64,000 nucleotides of DNA. It comes from Lachnoclostridium phytofermentans ISDg. Its GTDB lineage: Bacteria; Bacillota; Clostridia; Lachnospirales; Lachnospiraceae. Positions 7,355-15,238 of this stretch are shown here, in pieces (positions within the stretch are counted from its first letter, which is position 1; each line of letters opens with the position of its first letter). A model generated the notes under the pieces. The model saw only the letters and a list, made by a program, of their open reading frames with translations. It searched no databases and was not told where the DNA came from. Location of the stretch: assembly GCF_000018685.1 (NCBI RefSeq), contig NC_010001.1, forward strand, positions 328,001-392,000, given 5' to 3'. A program made the translations under genes and the position numbers.

Positions 7355-9563
7355 TAATGTTGTTGGAAATGTAAATTTTAAATTTGCTGCCAGATTTAGT
7401 AAATTGATTGGTAGAAATTTAATATCAAATCCTATTGTGGCGGTTTCAGAACTAGTAAAAAATTCTTATGATGCTGATGCTGACAATATAACTGTTGAAT
7501 TTAAAAATCTTGTAACGGGGGTATCTCAATTAATTGTAAAGGACGATGGAGATGGTATGTCTCTAGACGATATCCAAAATAAATGGATGATTGTTGGAAC
7601 AGATAATAAAATACATAATCCAAATACTAAATCAGGAAGAAGAAAATTAGGCGAAAAGGGAATAGGAAGATTTTCGGTTGAACGATTATCAAGAAAACTT
7701 AAGATAACAACAACAGAGTTTGGAAAAGACTTTGCATTGGTTTTTGAAATAGATTGGGACAAAGATGAAGCAGAAGCGGATGAGTTTGGAATAGTGAATC
7801 ATCCAGTTTATAAAATCCCTTTTGAAAGAAATATAAAAGGTACCGAAATTATTATGGAAGAATTACGTGATGAATGGACAGAAGACAGTCTGGTTGATTT
7901 AAGAAAAGAACTAAATTTAATAAGACCAATTAATATAAATTCTGTTTCATATGAAAAATATAAATTTCCTGGTGATAAGGTAAAAATTAATTTATATGCA
8001 CCTGATTTTATAAAAAGTGTGAATAAAGTAGATGCTAATTTTATGTCTTATAGACAGGCACATTTATATGGAAAAATTAATAAGGATGGAAGTGCTATTA
8101 TCCGTGTTAGTATAAAATCAAATATTAGTATGAGCGGACAAGTTAATGAACAAACATATACCTATAAAAATGAAGAATTAGATAATTCTTGTGGACCGGT
8201 AGTCTATGAAGCTTTCGTGTTTCTTAAAGATAAGAGATTATATAGAAGTCTAGATATCGACAGAAAATATATGGATGATTTTCTTAAATCATATAGCGGA
8301 GTTAAAATTTACAGAGATGGTTTTAGAATATTACCATTTGGTAATGTGGATAATGACTGGTTAGAGCTAAATGCTCAGAGAACAAAATCACCAGAACATC
8401 GTATGTCAACACAAAATATAATTGGAATTGTTTACATAACCAGAGACGAAAATCCAGGATTGCAAGATGTATTAAGTAGAGAAAATATGTATGAAACAAA
8501 AGAATTTGATGCACTAAAAACTTTTGTTAATTTGTCTTTTGAAAAATATACTTCGCTACAATTAAATGCAAGGAAGAAAAAAGAAAAGAAAATTAGAGAA
8601 GAGGGGAAAAAAACATTATCAAATGTTAGAAAATCAGTAAATGATTTTTCAAAACAGGTTGATGATTTAAAAGTTTCAGTTAAACAAGTTAATGTAAATG
8701 TTGATACTGTTGAGGCTGTAAATCAAGTCCAACAAAAATTAACTAGCATATTGCAGGCTGCTGAATCTTCGCTAGAAAATTTTAAAAAAGCATTTTCATA
8801 TTATAAATTTCAAGATGACTTTAAAACTCGAGAGATGCAGATTTATAGAAATATTGCAACATTAGGTATAAGTGCGGCAATGTTTGGACATGAAGCATTG
8901 CATCAGACATTAGATGCAAAAGCAATATGCGGGGATATTAAAGCAGATTATTCTGAGATAATTAATTCAACAAATCAACTTAAAGAGTATTTTAATGATT
9001 TAGAAAAAGATATTGGTCTTGTAAATGAAAAAGCTGATTTTTTTCGAAGTTATCTAAAAAGAGAAAAGCAGGATAGGGTAAGGTATGTAAATATTAAGGA
9101 AATAGTTGAAACTATAATTAATCAGCATAAAAAAGCATTTGAGGCAATAGAGGTGCTTCCTCAATTAAATGTGAAAATATCGGATGATAATATATATACA
9201 TGGGGATACGAAGGTGATTTTGAGACAATATTTACAAATTTGGTTACTAATTCATATAAAGCATTAAAGAAAGAAAAAAATGAAAAAATATTTTATATTA
9301 ATCTAGAGTTTGAAAATAATGCATATATAATTACTTCGGTCAACAATGGTAAGGTTATAGAAAAAGAGAATAGAATCAAGATTTTTCAACCATTGTTTTC
9401 TTCATATTCTGATGGAACAGGATTGGGACTAACAATTGTACAGGATACGGTATTAAATTATTCAGGGACTATAGAATTATGTAAAGATTATCCGCTGACT
9501 AAATTTAAGATAGTAATACCAAGACAATTGGAAACAAAGGAGGATGTAGACGATGTCAATTAA
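7347..9563 (+). CDS. two-headed GHKL ATPase: Hsp90/MORC-like N-terminus with histidine-kinase-like C-terminus
   Basis: A 738-residue soluble protein; the ATG at 7347 is chosen because AAGGAG lies 10 bases upstream. The N-terminal ATPase (HATPase_c_3 type) has a complete Bergerat fold: E35 and N39 in SELVKNSYDADA, DDGDG at 66-70 and GEKGIG at 102-107. The family signature YRDGFRILPFG is at 322-332. A basic coiled coil (about 405-490) leads to an H-box-like GHE with His515, then a second HATPase domain with N-box TNLVTNS (630-636) and GTGLGL (690-695). In this second domain the G1 box reads NNGKVI where DNGxGI is usual, so its ATP binding may be altered. It overlaps the methyltransferase gene by 8 bases and the receiver gene by 11. 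Sensing and phosphotransfer to the receiver are inferred. Confidence 0.75.
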   Translation: MDNNVVGNVNFKFAARFSKLIGRNLISNPIVAVSELVKNSYDADADNITVEFKNLVTGVSQLIVKDDGDGMSLDDIQNKWMIVGTDNKIHNPNTKSGRRKLGEKGIGRFSVERLSRKLKITTTEFGKDFALVFEIDWDKDEAEADEFGIVNHPVYKIPFERNIKGTEIIMEELRDEWTEDSLVDLRKELNLIRPININSVSYEKYKFPGDKVKINLYAPDFIKSVNKVDANFMSYRQAHLYGKINKDGSAIIRVSIKSNISMSGQVNEQTYTYKNEELDNSCGPVVYEAFVFLKDKRLYRSLDIDRKYMDDFLKSYSGVKIYRDGFRILPFGNVDNDWLELNAQRTKSPEHRMSTQNIIGIVYITRDENPGLQDVLSRENMYETKEFDALKTFVNLSFEKYTSLQLNARKKKEKKIREEGKKTLSNVRKSVNDFSKQVDDLKVSVKQVNVNVDTVEAVNQVQQKLTSILQAAESSLENFKKAFSYYKFQDDFKTREMQIYRNIATLGISAAMFGHEALHQTLDAKAICGDIKADYSEIINSTNQLKEYFNDLEKDIGLVNEKADFFRSYLKREKQDRVRYVNIKEIVETIINQHKKAFEAIEVLPQLNVKISDDNIYTWGYEGDFETIFTNLVTNSYKALKKEKNEKIFYINLEFENNAYIITSVNNGKVIEKENRIKIFQPLFSSYSDGTGLGLTIVQDTVLNYSGTIELCKDYPLTKFKIVIPRQLETKEDVDDVN

Positions 9564-10248
9564 TATACTGATAATTGATGATGATAAAAAGGCAGTTGAA
9601 AGATTAATCAATAGTTTAAGAAGGGCAGATACGAATAATATAATTGGCGAATGTGTTGTAGACGATTCAGTAATTTATGAGGATAATATAGAAAAATATA
9701 ATCCTATGAAATTTGGTGTACGATTCGATGTATTACTTGTTGACTATCAACTTAATAGTCAGTTTACAGGTGCATTAGTTGCTGCATGGATAATGCTTCA
9801 ATTAAAAATTCCTAAATTAACATTAACTAGTGGGATTTATGCGGGTCCAAGGGAAGGGTTTGAAGGATTTATTTTAAAAGACGAATTGCTTGATAATCCC
9901 CAAATGATTATTAAAAAATTGGTTTCTGTAATTGATAATTTTAATTCTAAGAAATGGTTTGAAGAGCAGCATCAAGCATTGGTAAGTGAGTATCAAGTAC
10001 AATTGGAAAATAAAACTTTACTACAAACAAATTTTGCAGATGATAAGAATTTATTGCTTCTTGAAAAAATACTGGACAAATTCGAAAAAGTGCTTGATGA
10101 AGAACAAGAAAAAGAAATAAAAGCAAGGATGAATATTTGTTCTCAAAAAGAATCTTATAATGAAATATATGAGAGCCAGAATAAAAAGATTGATGAATTA
10201 GATCAAACGTTGGAAGATCTATTTACGGAGTTGAGTCAATATGAATAG
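9553..10248 (+). CDS. stand-alone response-regulator receiver protein
   Basis: The N-terminal 125 residues form a CheY-like receiver with every key residue in place: acidic pocket D9-D10, phospho-acceptor D64 in LLVDYQL, T92 in LTLTSG and K109 in FILKD. The C-terminal 100 residues are charged and helical, probably coiled coil (LLLLEKILDKFEKVLDEEQEKE), and contain no DNA-binding domain. This suggests that phosphorylation changes a protein-protein contact instead of transcription. The gene overlaps the GHKL gene by 11 bases and the HNH gene by 8. The natural partners are therefore the upstream kinase-like protein and the downstream nuclease; that wiring is an inference. Confidence 0.8.
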   Translation: MSINILIIDDDKKAVERLINSLRRADTNNIIGECVVDDSVIYEDNIEKYNPMKFGVRFDVLLVDYQLNSQFTGALVAAWIMLQLKIPKLTLTSGIYAGPREGFEGFILKDELLDNPQMIIKKLVSVIDNFNSKKWFEEQHQALVSEYQVQLENKTLLQTNFADDKNLLLLEKILDKFEKVLDEEQEKEIKARMNICSQKESYNEIYESQNKKIDELDQTLEDLFTELSQYE

Positions 10249-11011
10249 CAGTATTATGAAAAAGCTGAAATACAATAATAAACCGACATATAATAAACCA
10301 AGTGGATATAGAGAGTATCTCAGGGAAATTAGTGATTATTCATGTGAATATTGTACTATAACTGAAAGTGAATGTAGTGGAGCTACTTTCAATATTGATC
10401 ATTTTAGACCCAAAGCGTATTTCCCCCAGTATTTTTCGACCTGTGAAAATTTAAGATATACATGTCCTCGCTGTAATTCCTACAAGAATGATAAGTGGAT
10501 TGAGACGGAAAAAGGATGTATAAGAAATTGTGAACAGTGCAATAATAAAGCATGCCATGAGAATATCAGCAGATTTATAGATAATTTGTATGAAGATCCC
10601 CAAGAAGTGCTTGAGTTAGATGATTATGGTGTTTTAAAAGCAATAAGTGGTTCTAATCCAGCAGATTATACAATAAAATTTCTTAGGCTAAATAGAGCTC
10701 AATTAATTAAATTGAGAAAGATTAGGAGATTTATTGATTTGTGGAACGAAGAATTATTGGCTAAGAGAAAAGAAATATTATTAAGAAATGAAAATTTATC
10801 ATTAAAAATTAAAAGATTTGATGAGTTAAAGCGTCATACATTTCATAGCCCAAAAGAAGAATGCATGTTAAAAATTATTTCTACAACACTAGAGCTCTTA
10901 CAAATACAGATAGATCAGGAGTTGGTTTTAATTAATGATCAACTAGAGAAGATTGAGGTTCTTCAAAAAAATAGAAAAATATCAGATGATAGCTTCTTAA
11001 ATATGATATAG
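10241..11011 (+). CDS. HNH endonuclease, probable effector of the methyltransferase-GHKL-receiver operon
   Basis: A 256-residue protein with a clear zinc-supported HNH core: C35-x2-C38, the catalytic NIDHFRPKA at 51-59, and CPRCNSYKNDKW at 75-86. A further cysteine/histidine cluster (C93, C97, C100, C105, H106) may bind a second metal. The C-terminal 110 residues are a long charged helical region suited to contacts with another protein. Similar HNH proteins act as the nuclease in restriction and retron/Septu-type defence systems. The start is ATG 10241, with GGAG ten bases upstream, overlapping the receiver stop. It is the last gene of the operon; an inverted repeat lies at 11032-11079. Cutting DNA in response to phage is an inference. 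Confidence 0.8.
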   Translation: MNSSIMKKLKYNNKPTYNKPSGYREYLREISDYSCEYCTITESECSGATFNIDHFRPKAYFPQYFSTCENLRYTCPRCNSYKNDKWIETEKGCIRNCEQCNNKACHENISRFIDNLYEDPQEVLELDDYGVLKAISGSNPADYTIKFLRLNRAQLIKLRKIRRFIDLWNEELLAKRKEILLRNENLSLKIKRFDELKRHTFHSPKEECMLKIISTTLELLQIQIDQELVLINDQLEKIEVLQKNRKISDDSFLNMI

Positions 11012-11031
11012 AACGTAAAGTTATCTCTAAT

Positions 11032-11079
11032 TGCAAAGAAGAAAGAACAATATTATTAATATGTGTTCTTCGATTTGCA
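11032..11079 (+). terminator. inverted repeat after the HNH gene, possible terminator
   Basis: TGCAAAGAAGAA (11032-11043) can pair with TTCTTC and TTTGCA (ending 11079), and a nested AGAACA/TGTTCT extends the stem. There is no T-run after it, so it could instead be a processing or 3'-end-stabilising hairpin of the operon. Confidence 0.4.
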
Positions 11080-11344
11080 GTTGTATACTATGGATCAGAA
11101 TAATACGATAACTACATATATTCAATCAAGTAGGTGATACTATGCAGGAGGCAGAAGTGAATTTTCGAGCTCATTTTTGAATCCACGATTTTATAAAGCT
11201 TAATTTCACTTAAGAAGAATCTTGGTCATCAGTATGAGTATTTAACCATTCGAAGCTGACTTATATTCCTTCCTATGGTTTTCGCAATTTGATTGATTTG
11301 GATTATGGAAGTAAGATAAAGAAAGAATTTAAGAAATATATTTG
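11080..11344. other. gene-poor stretch with possible coding relic
   Basis: There is no intact gene here. The last 25 codons before 11346 read IPSYGFRNLIDLDYGSKI in an open frame with coding-like composition but no start. This may be the 3' remnant of a lost gene; I do not recognise it. Confidence 0.3.
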
Positions 11345-11923
11345 ATGGAGAGTGAAAATATTAATAGTGAATGGAATAAACAGATTGTAAATCATAGACA
11401 ATATAATAAGATATGTTCTAAACATGGTAGCGTCCTTGTAAAATCACCCAATTCCAAATGTCGTAGATGTATAGAAGAAATGAAAAACAATTACAATGAT
11501 TTAAACCATAATGGAATTGTAAAAATTATAGAAAAACTAAAAAATAAATATGATGTTATTATGGTTCCAACATATATACCAGAAGGTTCTGTTCGCTGGA
11601 ATGGTAGGCGTAAAAATTTCGAAAATCCATTATCAGAAATATACAATTTATATTATTTTGTATATATTAAGTTTTGCGTAAATAAGGAAGGTGTTATTCG
11701 TGCTTTAGTGGCAGGAAAGACAGGTTCAAAAAAAGTGAATTATTCAGGCAGCGATATTAATTTTTTTGAATCTGTAAATCACGGGGAAGCACGGAAACTT
11801 CTAAAAGAGAAGAATATGAAGTGGTATAAGGATGAAATTTTAGTAATAAAAGCTGACGATGAAGATTCTGCATATAGGATTGAAAATGAAGTACAAGAGT
11901 GCTTTAATCTATTTGGAAGTTGA
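11345..11923 (+). CDS. hypothetical zinc-finger protein, weakly GIY-YIG-like
   Basis: A 192-residue protein I cannot assign with confidence. Near the N-terminus, C-x2-H (CSKH) and C-x2-C (CRRC), separated by about 14 residues, form a likely zinc finger. Further on, YYFVYIKF, then RALVAGKTG, and near the end AYRIENEVQECF, are spaced like the strands and catalytic glutamate helix of GIY-YIG nucleases; this resemblance is weak. The start is taken as ATG 11345; a TTG at 11342 is possible. It sits 330 bases after the HNH gene on the same strand and may belong to the same accessory island, but it is not clearly in the operon. Confidence 0.5.
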   Translation: MESENINSEWNKQIVNHRQYNKICSKHGSVLVKSPNSKCRRCIEEMKNNYNDLNHNGIVKIIEKLKNKYDVIMVPTYIPEGSVRWNGRRKNFENPLSEIYNLYYFVYIKFCVNKEGVIRALVAGKTGSKKVNYSGSDINFFESVNHGEARKLLKEKNMKWYKDEILVIKADDEDSAYRIENEVQECFNLFGS

Positions 11924-12146
11924 CAGTTATTATTAAGAAAGAAAATTATGAATGTTTGACTAATCTTAGTTAATCAGTATTGAATAAACTGGTTGAATAG
12001 GGAATAGAATCAATACTTAGAAGCAGATTTAGTAAAAATGAAATTTTATATGGAAACTTTAAAAATTCACAATTTAATCACATCTGTTGGAGACACTATC
12101 TATAAATCAGTGCACTTGTTGTTTTTTTGGAAAGAGAGGATGCAAA

Positions 12147-12566
12147 ATGAACAAAGCTAAATTAAGTAGTTTTGCTATTGCTGGAGCGATTGGACTCGCA
12201 AGCCTTAGCCCGATTACAACCGTAGCAGCTGAAACAAAAACACAATCAACGATGCAAACAGAAATTAAGACTGACTGTAAGGACTGTAAAGATAAAAAAG
12301 CTGAATTTAATAAGAAAATGAAAGCGGCAAGAGAAAGATGGAATTCCTTAAGTCAAACGCAAAAGGACGAAGTATATTCCTTACTGGAAAATAAAATGAA
12401 AGAAAACAACAAAGTTCTCGATAAATTGGTAGAGCTTAAAGTGCTTGAACAATCTGATGTTGACAACCTCAAAGCGAATCAAGCAACGAAGTTTCAGAAG
12501 ATAAAGGAAAATGGGGAATTCCCTATGCTAAGAGGTAAAGGTATGGACAGGAATCATACACGTTAG
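12147..12566 (+). CDS. small secreted helical protein (DUF2680/YckD-like)
   Basis: A 139-residue protein with a clear signal peptide: MNKAK, a hydrophobic core (FAIAGAIGLASLSP) and a likely cut after VAA at about residue 28. The mature part starts with a threonine/lysine-rich stretch and a DCKDCKDKK motif, followed by charged amphipathic helices (KKMKAARERWNSLSQTQKDEV and a region ending FQKIKENGEF). This pattern is common in small exported clostridial proteins of the DUF2680 type, whose role is not known. ATG 12147 follows AGAGAGGA. It appears to be monocistronic, ending at the terminator at 12760-12793. Confidence 0.65.
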   Translation: MNKAKLSSFAIAGAIGLASLSPITTVAAETKTQSTMQTEIKTDCKDCKDKKAEFNKKMKAARERWNSLSQTQKDEVYSLLENKMKENNKVLDKLVELKVLEQSDVDNLKANQATKFQKIKENGEFPMLRGKGMDRNHTR

Positions 12567-12759
12567 ATTTTAGTATCTGTAAATGTAGATGAGTCGACAA
12601 TAAGTGTACTGATTTTATAAATGATTGAATTGATAATGAAAGTTGCTCTTGGCTATTAGATGTGTACCATGCACTGAAAAAAGCAGCTACTAACAGAGAA
12701 AAAATCAAAACTTTATGTAAGGAAGTAATTGAATACAAGATAGCATAGTGTATGTACGG

Positions 12760-12793
12760 GCAGGAATCAAACTTTGGGTTCCTGCTTTTTTCT
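12760..12793 (+). terminator. Rho-independent terminator
   Basis: GCAGGAA (12760-12766) pairs with TTCCTGC (12779-12785), extended by CAAA/TTTG inside, followed by six T. It closes the transcription unit of the secreted protein. Between 12567 and 12759 there is a short open stretch ending at 12748 with no start and no recognised family. Confidence 0.85.
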
Positions 12794-12971
12794 TGGAATT
12801 AGAAATAAGTATAAGTAGCAATAATAAAAATAGAGATGTCAGTTAAATGAGGTAACTAAATATTAATGAAAAGAAATAGTTATGAATATTCACTGGTTAC
12901 ACACCTTTAGCTATCGTTGATTATTTATTGTTATTTATAGGAATAATAGAAAACAATAGCCTGAAATAATA

Positions 12972-13000
12972 TTGATATTATTCCGATAAACTGCTATAGT
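12972..13000 (+). promoter_or_regulatory. sigma-A promoter for the Fic gene
   Basis: TTGATA (12972-12977), a 17-base spacer and TATAGT (12995-13000) place transcription start near 13007, about 17 bases before the Fic start codon. Confidence 0.65.
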
Positions 13001-13023
13001 ATGAGAGAAAGAGGGTGAGATGA

Positions 13024-13944
13024 ATGGAGTATATGTCAGTGAAGGAAGCAGCTCTAAAGTGGCATATCAGTGATCGAAGAATTCGGGTGCTATGTTCGGA
13101 GGAAAAGATTTCTGGAATTAGAAAAGAAGGTAAAAATTATAGAATACCTGTAGATGCTCTTAAACCAGTGGATGGTAGAACGTTAAGAGGGAAAGACATC
13201 CCACAGGAATACAAGGAAGTATTTGCACGGATTGATGCAAAGAAGGCAGAGTTACAAAAAAGAAGACCACTTACTCAAGGGGAATTAGAACGATTAAGAG
13301 AGGAATTTTTAATTGAGTTTACCTACAATTCTAATGCAATTGAGGGGAATACCCTAACCTTACAAGAGACAGCGTCAGTACTGGAAGGGATCACAATTGA
13401 CAAAAAACCATTAAAAGATCACCTTGAAGTAGTAGGACACAAAGAAGCTTTTCTATATATCGTGGAGCTGGTTTCAAAACAAGTTCAAATATCAGAAAAG
13501 GTTATAAAAGAAATTCATTCATTAATCTTAGTGGATAGACCTCATGATCGAGGTGCATACCGCCAGATACCTGCTAGAATTAAGGGGTCTGTATATATAC
13601 CACCACAACCATTTTTAGTACCTATTCAGATGGAAGAATTAATGAAAGATGATAGTTTGAGAGTCAATAAGATGCATTTGATCGAACGACTGGCAAGATT
13701 TCATATGGAGTTTGAACGAATCCATCCATTTATAGATGGAAATGGCCGTATAGGAAGATTATTAATGAACTTAGAATTGATGCAGCAGGGTTTTCCACCA
13801 ACCAATGTGAAATTTGCTGATAGAAAGCGATATTATGAATGTTTTGCTGACTACCAGGAACATAATAATGCGAGTAAAATGATTATTATGCTTGCTGATT
13901 ATATGGAAGAGGAGCTAGATAGATATTTAGAGATTTTAGGATAG
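13024..13944 (+). CDS. Fic-domain AMPylase with N-terminal HTH
   Basis: A 306-residue protein. Residues 1-50 form an excisionase/MerR-like winged helix (MSVKEAALKWHISDRRIRVL). The Fic core is complete: HPFIDGNGRIGR at 234-245, with the catalytic His234. The self-inhibiting helix motif (S/T)xxxE(G/N) is present before the core as SNAIEG (103-108), which places it in class II, where the inhibitory glutamate E107 blocks productive ATP binding. Such proteins transfer AMP, sometimes other nucleotide groups, to hydroxyl side chains of target proteins. The target here is unknown. GAGGGTGAG precedes the ATG at 13024, and a promoter lies at 12972-13000. Confidence 0.9.
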   Translation: MEYMSVKEAALKWHISDRRIRVLCSEEKISGIRKEGKNYRIPVDALKPVDGRTLRGKDIPQEYKEVFARIDAKKAELQKRRPLTQGELERLREEFLIEFTYNSNAIEGNTLTLQETASVLEGITIDKKPLKDHLEVVGHKEAFLYIVELVSKQVQISEKVIKEIHSLILVDRPHDRGAYRQIPARIKGSVYIPPQPFLVPIQMEELMKDDSLRVNKMHLIERLARFHMEFERIHPFIDGNGRIGRLLMNLELMQQGFPPTNVKFADRKRYYECFADYQEHNNASKMIIMLADYMEEELDRYLEILG

Positions 13945-14029
13945 AAATCTCTGTTAAGATATACTTATATTTATAAACTTGTAGACATGATACGAAAGTA
14001 CTAACGCTATGAAAAGAATAGGAGATATT

Positions 14030-15130
14030 ATGGCAGATCAAAATATAAACAAAAACGAGAAAGTCCTCACAGGACAACCCACGGAGAATCAAGAACCAGT
14101 TCACAAACGGCGTGAACGATACAAAGGAACTCACCCAAAAACCTTTAAAGAAAAATACAAAGAAAGACAACCAGAAAAATACGCAGATACCATTGAAAAA
14201 GTAATTCAGAAGGGAAGTACGCCTGCAGGTATGCACATCTCTATCTGTGTGAATGAAATCCTGGAGTTTCTGCAAATCAAGCCTGGTCAAAAAGGGTTAG
14301 ATGCCACTCTTGGCTATGGTGGTCATACGAGGGAAATGTTAAAATGTCTAGAATCACAAGGGCATATGTACGCGCTTGATGTTGACCCAATTGAAATTGT
14401 GAAAACAAGAGAACGCCTTCAAAACCTAGGATTTGGTCCTGAGATTTTAACTATTAAACAGCTTAATTTTGCTAACATAGATGAAGTTGTAGAAGAAGCA
14501 GGATTATTTGACTTTGTATTAGCAGATTTAGGTGTTTCTTCAATGCAGATTGATGATCCAGACAGAGGATTTTCTTTTAAGACAGATGGACCACTGGATT
14601 TGCGATTGAATCCTGAGAAGGGAATCTCTGCAGCAGAACGTTTAAAGACAATTTCGCAAACGGAGCTACAGGGAATGTTGCTTGAGAATTCCGATGAACC
14701 TTATTCAGAAGAAATCTCAAAAGCGATTGTAAATGAAATCAAAAGAGGAAATGAGATTGATACGACGACGAAACTTCGTGACCTAATTAGTAAGGTACTT
14801 GTAACTATACCGGAAAATGAACAAAAAGAAGCCATTAAGAAGACTTGTCAAAGAACTTTCCAAGCATTACGAATTGATGTGAATAACGAATATGAAGTAT
14901 TATATAGTTTTCTAGAGAAACTCCCTAATGTACTTGCAAAGGGAGGACGCGTCGCAATTTTAACCTTCCACTCAGGAGAGGATAGACTCGTGAAGAAGTC
15001 CTTTAAGAATTTACAACGAGCAGGTATCTATAGTGAAGTCTCAGATGATGTAATTCGTCCATCAGCAGAAGAATGTAATAGAAATCCACGTGCTCGTTCC
15101 ACAAAGATGAGATGGGCTATCAAAGCATAA
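14030..15130 (+). CDS. rsmH: RsmH-like 16S rRNA (cytosine1402-N4)-methyltransferase with basic N-terminal extension
   Basis: Family members methylate N4 of C1402 in 16S rRNA, in the decoding centre. The SAM-binding motif DATLGYGGHT is at residues 91-100, followed by YALDVDP, FDFVLADLGVSSMQIDDPDRGF and the C-terminal TFHSGEDRLVKKSFK, all standard for RsmH. The first 60 residues are an extra, highly basic tail (HKRRERYKGTHPKTFKEKYK) absent from typical 310-residue RsmH. The start is ATG 14030 after AGGAG; an ATG at 14009 is less likely. It is not beside mraZ/ftsL, where rsmH normally lies, so it may be a second paralogue with a changed substrate. Confidence 0.85.
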   Translation: MADQNINKNEKVLTGQPTENQEPVHKRRERYKGTHPKTFKEKYKERQPEKYADTIEKVIQKGSTPAGMHISICVNEILEFLQIKPGQKGLDATLGYGGHTREMLKCLESQGHMYALDVDPIEIVKTRERLQNLGFGPEILTIKQLNFANIDEVVEEAGLFDFVLADLGVSSMQIDDPDRGFSFKTDGPLDLRLNPEKGISAAERLKTISQTELQGMLLENSDEPYSEEISKAIVNEIKRGNEIDTTTKLRDLISKVLVTIPENEQKEAIKKTCQRTFQALRIDVNNEYEVLYSFLEKLPNVLAKGGRVAILTFHSGEDRLVKKSFKNLQRAGIYSEVSDDVIRPSAEECNRNPRARSTKMRWAIKA

Positions 15131-15171
15131 TTCTACCATTGGTTTACTTTGTATACTCAACCTATGGTCGG

Positions 15172-15201
15172 TTGAAATGAGTATTTGATTTACGATATAC
15201 T
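15172..15201 (+). promoter_or_regulatory. promoter with overlapping inverted repeat, upstream of the XRE membrane protein
   Basis: TTGAAA (15172-15177), an 18-base spacer and TATACT (15196-15201). An inverted repeat, TCAACC/GGTTGA with flanking ATACTCA/TGAGTAT, spans about 15152-15184 and covers the -35 box. It could be an operator for the XRE protein itself or the end hairpin of the preceding gene. Confidence 0.5.
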
Positions 15202-15238
15202 GATAGTGTAAGTAAGCGAATAGAAAGGAATCTTTAAG

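Noticed and set aside
13886..14290. 134-residue reverse-strand frame across the rsmH start
   Set aside because: It lies opposite the N-terminal coding part of rsmH, has no SD and no family, and its composition mirrors the sense gene.
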